From positions 10,062,204 through 10,126,203 of the forward strand of contig NC_080053.1 of the NCBI RefSeq assembly GCF_026212465.1: a DNA stretch of 64,000 bases, read 5' to 3'. The notes beneath the pieces are model-generated. The model made no database searches, was not told the DNA's origin, and saw only the letters and a program-made list of their open reading frames with translations. The stretch comes from Amaranthus tricolor. Taxonomy: Eukaryota; Streptophyta; Magnoliopsida; Caryophyllales; Amaranthaceae. The number at the start of each line of letters is the position of its first letter. Position 1 is the stretch's first letter. The position numbers were made by a program, and so were the translations under genes. This document shows, piece after piece, positions 59,462 to 64,000 of this stretch.

Positions 59462-62400
59462 TTGTGTATTAATTTTGTTTTGAATCAATTAATCACACTA
59501 ATTAAGATGACAAACGATCGTTCTTGGATGTATGGAGGCATTGAATCGTCGGAATTTATTGATGGCGTATTAGAATTTTGTAGTATTGCGGTTGAACATC
59601 AAGTTAGGACGGGGGGAGATGGTTTTTATTGCCCATGTGTCAGTTGTGGCAATGTATCAAAGGTAGATAGTGTTGATATCCTTAGGGAGCACATACTTCG
59701 ACGTGGGTTTAGGCCTCAATATCATGTTTGGGTTTGGCATGGTGAGGTGGGAGTTTACAAAGAGAAAAGTGTTGTTGAGGACGTCAATAATGTGGCCGAT
59801 GTCAATGAGGATGTAGTAGATCATGTTGATGGGTATGAGACAGATGAAGAGAATGTCGATGAGGATGTGGATCGTGTTGATGAGATGATGGAGGGAGTCG
59901 AGGATGAGTTAGGAAAACTTCCTCGTGTTTTTGACTTGTTGACAGAGGCTTCTCAAAAGCCTTTGTACCCTGGATGTACAAAGTTCACCAAACTAACAGC
60001 AATGTTCACAATTTTCAACATTAAGTTAAAGTTCAATTGGAGTGACACTAGTTTCACAATGTTATTAGAAGCGTTAGGTGAGATGCTTCCTGAGGGAAAT
60101 GAACTTTCAAAGTCAACATATTATGCCAAAAAGCTTATGTGTCCTTTCGGCTTAAAGTACCAGAAGATTCATGCGTGTCCGAATGATTGTGTGTTGTATC
60201 GGAATGAAAACGAGAACTTAGAAGAGTTCCTAGGTATGGGTTATCGCGCTACAAGCGTAAAGGGGTTCGGGATGCTAAAGGGCCCCCGGCTAAGGTATTA
60301 TGGTATATCTTCTAATAATACCTAGATTCAAGCGCTTGTTTTCTATAAAGAAAGATGCGTTAAATTTGAGGTGGCATGCAGATAGGGTGAAGAAAGGTCA
60401 CTTGCTCACACATCCATCTGATTCTCCGGAGTGGAAGAGTATTGATAGGTTGCATAAGACTTTTGGGGATGAGGTTCGTAATTTAAGGCTCGAACTGTGT
60501 ACGGATGGAATGAACCCATTCGGCAATCTTAGTTCTCAACATAGTACTTGGCCGGTACTTTTAGTGATCTATAATTTGCCACCTTGGTTGAGTAGGAAGC
60601 GTAAGTACATAATGCTTTCGCTTCTTATCTCGGGTCCTAAACAACCTGGCAATGACATAGATGTGTATCTTGCACCTCTCGTTGAGGATATGAGAAAGAT
60701 GTGGGATGAAGGCGTTTCAGTGTAAAATGAGGAGTTCACCTTGCGTGCAATGCTTTTATGCACCGTTAATGATTTTCCGACATATGGCAACTTATCGGGG
60801 TATAAGAACAAAGGGAAGAAAGCATGCCCAATATGTATCGATGACATGGAATCCACGTGGATTCCTAAGTGCAAACGCGTATTCATGCACCATCGAAAGT
60901 TACTCCCACGAGACCACCAATATCGTAAGAAGAAGAAGTTGTTCAACGGGGAGGTTGAGGACCGTGTAGCTCGTCGACCGTTGACCGGTTATGAGTTTTA
61001 TGAACAGGTTAAGGGAGTTGAGACTGTATTTGGTAAAACGGGGCAAGTGCAAAGGGGTGAAGACCGATTATGGAAAAAAGAATCAATCTTTTGGAAGCTT
61101 CCATATTGGACAGATCTACAGGTTAGGCATTGTCTTGACGTTATGCATATAGAGAAAAATGTATGCGATGCCATACTCGGGACTCTCATGAACATTCCGG
61201 GTAAGACAAAAGATGTTAGGGCCGTGCGAGATTGGTTTGAATGTAAGGGTCTTCGTCCGGAGTTGTGGGCACATGTTAAGGTGAGTAAGAAAAGAAATAG
61301 AGCTGATAAAGTTGGTGGCAGTAAGAAGAAGATGAGTAATGACAAAGTTTACTTGCCTCCAGCTTGCTACACATTGTCCAAAGCAGAGAAGCGGACATTT
61401 TGTGAGTATTTGTATGGCATTAAGGTTCCGTCTGGGTACTCATCCGACATGAAGAGATTTGTGAGCCTAAAGGGTGAGCTGAAGTTGGGAAGCATGAAAT
61501 CTCACGATTTCCATGTAATGATGGAAGTGTTCATACCAATTGCAATCCGTGGAATACTGCCAAAACATGTGAGATATGCTATTACCGAGCTATGTTCGTT
61601 CTTCAACACAATTTGTAGTAAATTTCTTGATCCCTTTAAACTTGATGCACTTCAACTCGACGTAATTGTAACTTTATGCAAGTTTGAGATGTATTTTCCA
61701 CCTTCTTTCTTTGACATAATGGTTCATCTTATTGTCCATCTCGTTCGTGAGATCAAGCTTTTGGGTCTAGTTTTTTTAAGGTGGTGTTATCCTTTTGAAA
61801 GACACATGGGTGTTTTACAAAACAAGGTGAGGAATCAAGCACAACCCGAGGGGAGTATGATTCAAGGCACTGTGAGCGATGAGATTAGTAACTTTATAGT
61901 CGAGTATTTGGCCATGGCAAAGCCTATTGGACTTCCCACCTCTAGACATGAAGGAAGGCTTGAGGGAAAAGGAACAATTGGGTCCAAATCGGTCACACCT
62001 CCTCGAGAAAGCCTTCTACAAGCACACTTGTATGTGTTGCATCATATTCCGGAAGTTCATCCTTTTTTGAGTGAGCATTTTGATATATTGCGCACAAAAC
62101 ATACTTCTAAAGGGGATAGGGCATTAATGCAGTTGCATAATAAGATATTTATAAATTGGTTTCATAATCGAGTAATATGCGAAGAACTCAAGGGTGTATC
62201 CGAAATTGTTAAGTGGTTAGCTTTTGGTCCTCGTGATGATGTCAACAAATATGAGGGTTACGATGTCAATGGCTTCACATTTTGGACTGAGGGTTAAGAC
62301 AAGAAGTCATCGTATCTACATAATGGTGGGGTTTCTATTTTGGCGTCATCTACATTTTACGCGAGTGCGAAGGATCAAGCGCCGGTTGATGCTAAATTGG

Positions 62401-62670
62401 TATACTACGGGCGGGTACATAAAATATAGGAGCTTGACTACTCTACTTTCAATATTGGTCTTTTCAAATGTAAAGTGGGTAGATAATAATCGACGATGCA
62501 TAAAAAATGACGATCCTTGTGGATTCACTCTTGTAGACTTAGCTCGTTTGCGTGATAGTGAGGAGCCATTCATACGAGCCACACAAGCCAAACAAGTATT
62601 CTACATGGTAGACCCATCTGATAAAAATGGTCTATTGTTGTACCGGGAAAAAGAAGCATCCTTGGTATAG
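59462..62670 (+). pseudogene. CACTA TNP2-like transposase, frameshifted
   Basis: 59462-60325 has the transposase-associated domain and the start of TNP2, then a 1-bp loss at about 60228 (relative to the other copy) and a 2-bp gain near 60305 change the frame. 60300-60725 continues with LCTDGMNPFG and DIDVYLAPLVEDM and stops at 60723-60725. 60741-62297 carries the rest in the same frame: FTLRAMLLCTVNDFPTYGNL, RHCLDVMHIEKNVCDAIL and a DUF4218-like segment (MVHLIVHLV, RHMGVLQNKVRN). A DUF4216-like tail, VKWVDNNRR and GFTLVDLARL to 62670, follows after a stop at 62295 and another shift. All core acidic motifs are visible, but not in one frame. Confidence 0.9.
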
Positions 62671-62829
62671 GTGATGTTGAGGATGAGGAAGAATATGAAG
62701 CTTTTGAAGATTCCCCTCCCTTTATCAATCCAAAATCAGTGGATCAAGATGATGTAGATGTTGGTTATATGCGTGTAGATCACACGGAAGGAATACATTT
62801 GAATTAAGTGATTCACAAGGTATGAATTT

Positions 62830-62970
62830 AAAGCTTTTTAAAGTTTTTTTGGCACTTGGTTTATTTTGCATGAAACTTTGCACATAACACTATTTATTAT
62901 ATATTATTGTGTTGAACGTATTAGAATTGTAAATCATAGTCATATTCTTAATATTACTTGGCTTATGTTC
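62830..62970 (+). repeat. single segment related to the 16985-18330 satellite
   Basis: It contains TTTGCATGAAACTTTGCACATAACACTA, then TATATTATTGTGTTGAACG, TTAGAATTG and a CATATTCTTAATATTAC run, in the same order as the satellite unit. It lies in the spacer or intron between the transposase gene and the second gene. Confidence 0.8.
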
Positions 62971-63011
62971 TAATATATTTCTATTTATACTCTTTCAGAT
63001 ACTGATATACA

Positions 63012-64000
63012 ATGCATCTATTCAGAGACGAAATTGAAGAGGACCAAATTGTGAGATACGAGCGTATGGCTGAAGACGCTCCACTGATTGAAAATGATTT
63101 TGAGGCTGAAGACACCCTACCAATGGATGCTCCCACTACCAGTAAGAAAAGAAAAGGGCGAGGTCCTACGAAAAACCTCAAAGTCACAGAACCCATGCAT
63201 TTGGAATACAATGCATTGGGTCAACCCTGCGGAAAATGGCGTAGGCAATATGGAAAATAAGTGGGTCTATGTATCCGCAAGCTTTCCATATTGCACGTAT
63301 GGAACGAGGTTCCAGAGGGTTTGAAGAACTCTCAATGGAATGATACTGTGGTAAGCAACTTTACTATTTTTACTCATTTAGTTTCACTTTAAAATTAATT
63401 TGATTGACAGTAATAAATATAAATTTTTTTTGTAGAATCTTTTCCACATCGAGAGCGATGAGGAGAAGAAGAATGTGTTTCTTTCAGCTGTTGCTGAAAG
63501 ATTCAGAGAATTCAAATCCAAGCTAGTAACTGGCTTGATTACGAAGAGGCGTGCCCGTACGACCAAAAAGGTCAAAACGGGAAACGAAGGTGGAGAGCAA
63601 TCACCTTCGAAGATGCCCTACGAAATATGGGGTCACATATCGAAGAGGGATTGGGAGGCCTTTGTTGACAAAAGAACAACTCCCATAGAAGTTGTAAGTA
63701 TTTCATATTATATTATAGTTTACCAATTTGAATTTACTTCTTTTGATTCAGTCATTAAACTAATACATGACATTCGATTTCTATTGATTAATTAGGAAAA
63801 GCGTGGTAAAGCTTCTGATTCTACAAGCAAAAGGAAGTTTTACCATCGCTTGGGCCAGAAAACGTACGATGAGGTCCGAAAAGAGTGGGTACGCCCTCAT
63901 CTACGACTACCTCCACATCCGTGAATACTCCTGCTGGAGATCGGGTGCGTGATTGGTATTGCGGGCTTTATTCCCGAGATGCAAGTGGTAAATTTACCAT
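63012..64000 (+). pseudogene. second CACTA gene, Ptta/En-Spm (Transposase_24)-like, partial
   Basis: Exon 1 (63012 to about 63351) starts MHLFRDEIEEDQ and has the KGRGPTKNLK and GQPCGKWRRQ runs typical of the family; a stop at 63258-63260 and a frame change follow. Exon 2 (63436-63693, after TTTTTTTTGTAG) has AERFREFKSKLVTGLI and YEIWGHISKRDWEAFVDKRT. Exon 3 starts at 63796 (after GATTAATTAG) with EKRGKASDSTSKRKFYHRLG, where NKYPHRLG-type wording is usual. The window ends inside the gene. In the family this is the DNA-binding accessory protein. Confidence 0.75.

Larger units (their letters stand above)
57994..64000 (+). mobile_element. CACTA (En/Spm) element, 5' and middle part
   Basis: It starts CACTAGTGGAAAAAAATG and continues with at least eight subterminal TTGCTGCGGTT / AACCGCAGCAAAT-type repeats to about 58345. 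The 5' UTR, a TNP2-like transposase (59462-62670) and a second spliced gene (63012 on) follow. The 3' end is outside the window. It is the same family as the element at 20123-22801. Confidence 0.93.

Overview
This window looks like nuclear DNA of a flowering plant, probably a eudicot and perhaps of the Caryophyllales type (weak inference from repeat style and from the PLD3/PLDZ-like gene). It is AT-rich and dominated by transposable elements: Ty1/copia and Ty3/gypsy retrotransposons, LINE and SINE remnants, hAT, CACTA and Stowaway-like DNA elements. Only one host gene appears intact. No bacterial, organellar or viral genome organisation, CRISPR array, rRNA or tRNA gene was found.

Layout. 1-7027: 3' part of a Sirevirus-type copia element (gag end, decayed pol, multiple polypurine tracts, ~1.5-kb 3' LTR), split in its RNase H domain by a non-autonomous hAT element (3360-4153), and itself abutting a LINE fragment (7028-7900). 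10040-12658: a minus-strand gypsy pol tail joined to a 5'-truncated hAT transposase copy. 12937-13022: a possible host exon fragment cut by the LTR of a minus-strand copia element (13023-16985). 16985-18330: a ~167-bp tandem repeat array. 20123-22801: a CACTA deletion derivative. 25181-27431: a decayed DUF4220/DUF594 gene between two direct copies of a short repeat. 29507-34747 (minus): a seven-exon phospholipase-D-like gene whose introns hold a copia fragment and a MITE-like repeat. 35412-37450: two hAT-type non-autonomous elements with perfect 8-bp target duplications. 38105-39150: gypsy-like LTR and gag-like remnant. 41381-48379: a complete but coding-defective copia element with near-identical LTRs. 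51976-52333: a Stowaway-type MITE. 53984-55251: an LTR plus primer-binding site, split by a fourth hAT-type element. 57994 to the end: the 5' and central part of a larger CACTA element of the same family as the one at 20123-22801.

How the parts relate. The two CACTA copies share subterminal repeats and a nearly identical N-terminal transposase. The satellite array at 16985-18330 is recognisably related to a segment between the two CACTA genes (about 62830-62970), suggesting that a transposon intron or spacer was its source. The hAT transposase remnant at 10944-12023 lies in an element whose 3' terminus resembles that of the non-autonomous element at 3360-4153, so it is a candidate relative of its former transposase source. 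The PLD-like gene joins into one 518- or 527-codon frame across all seven exons despite the insertions.

No convincing new multi-gene system was found. The points most worth following up are the transposon-derived satellite, the hAT families with GC-rich subterminal repeats, and the young but stop-ridden copia element.
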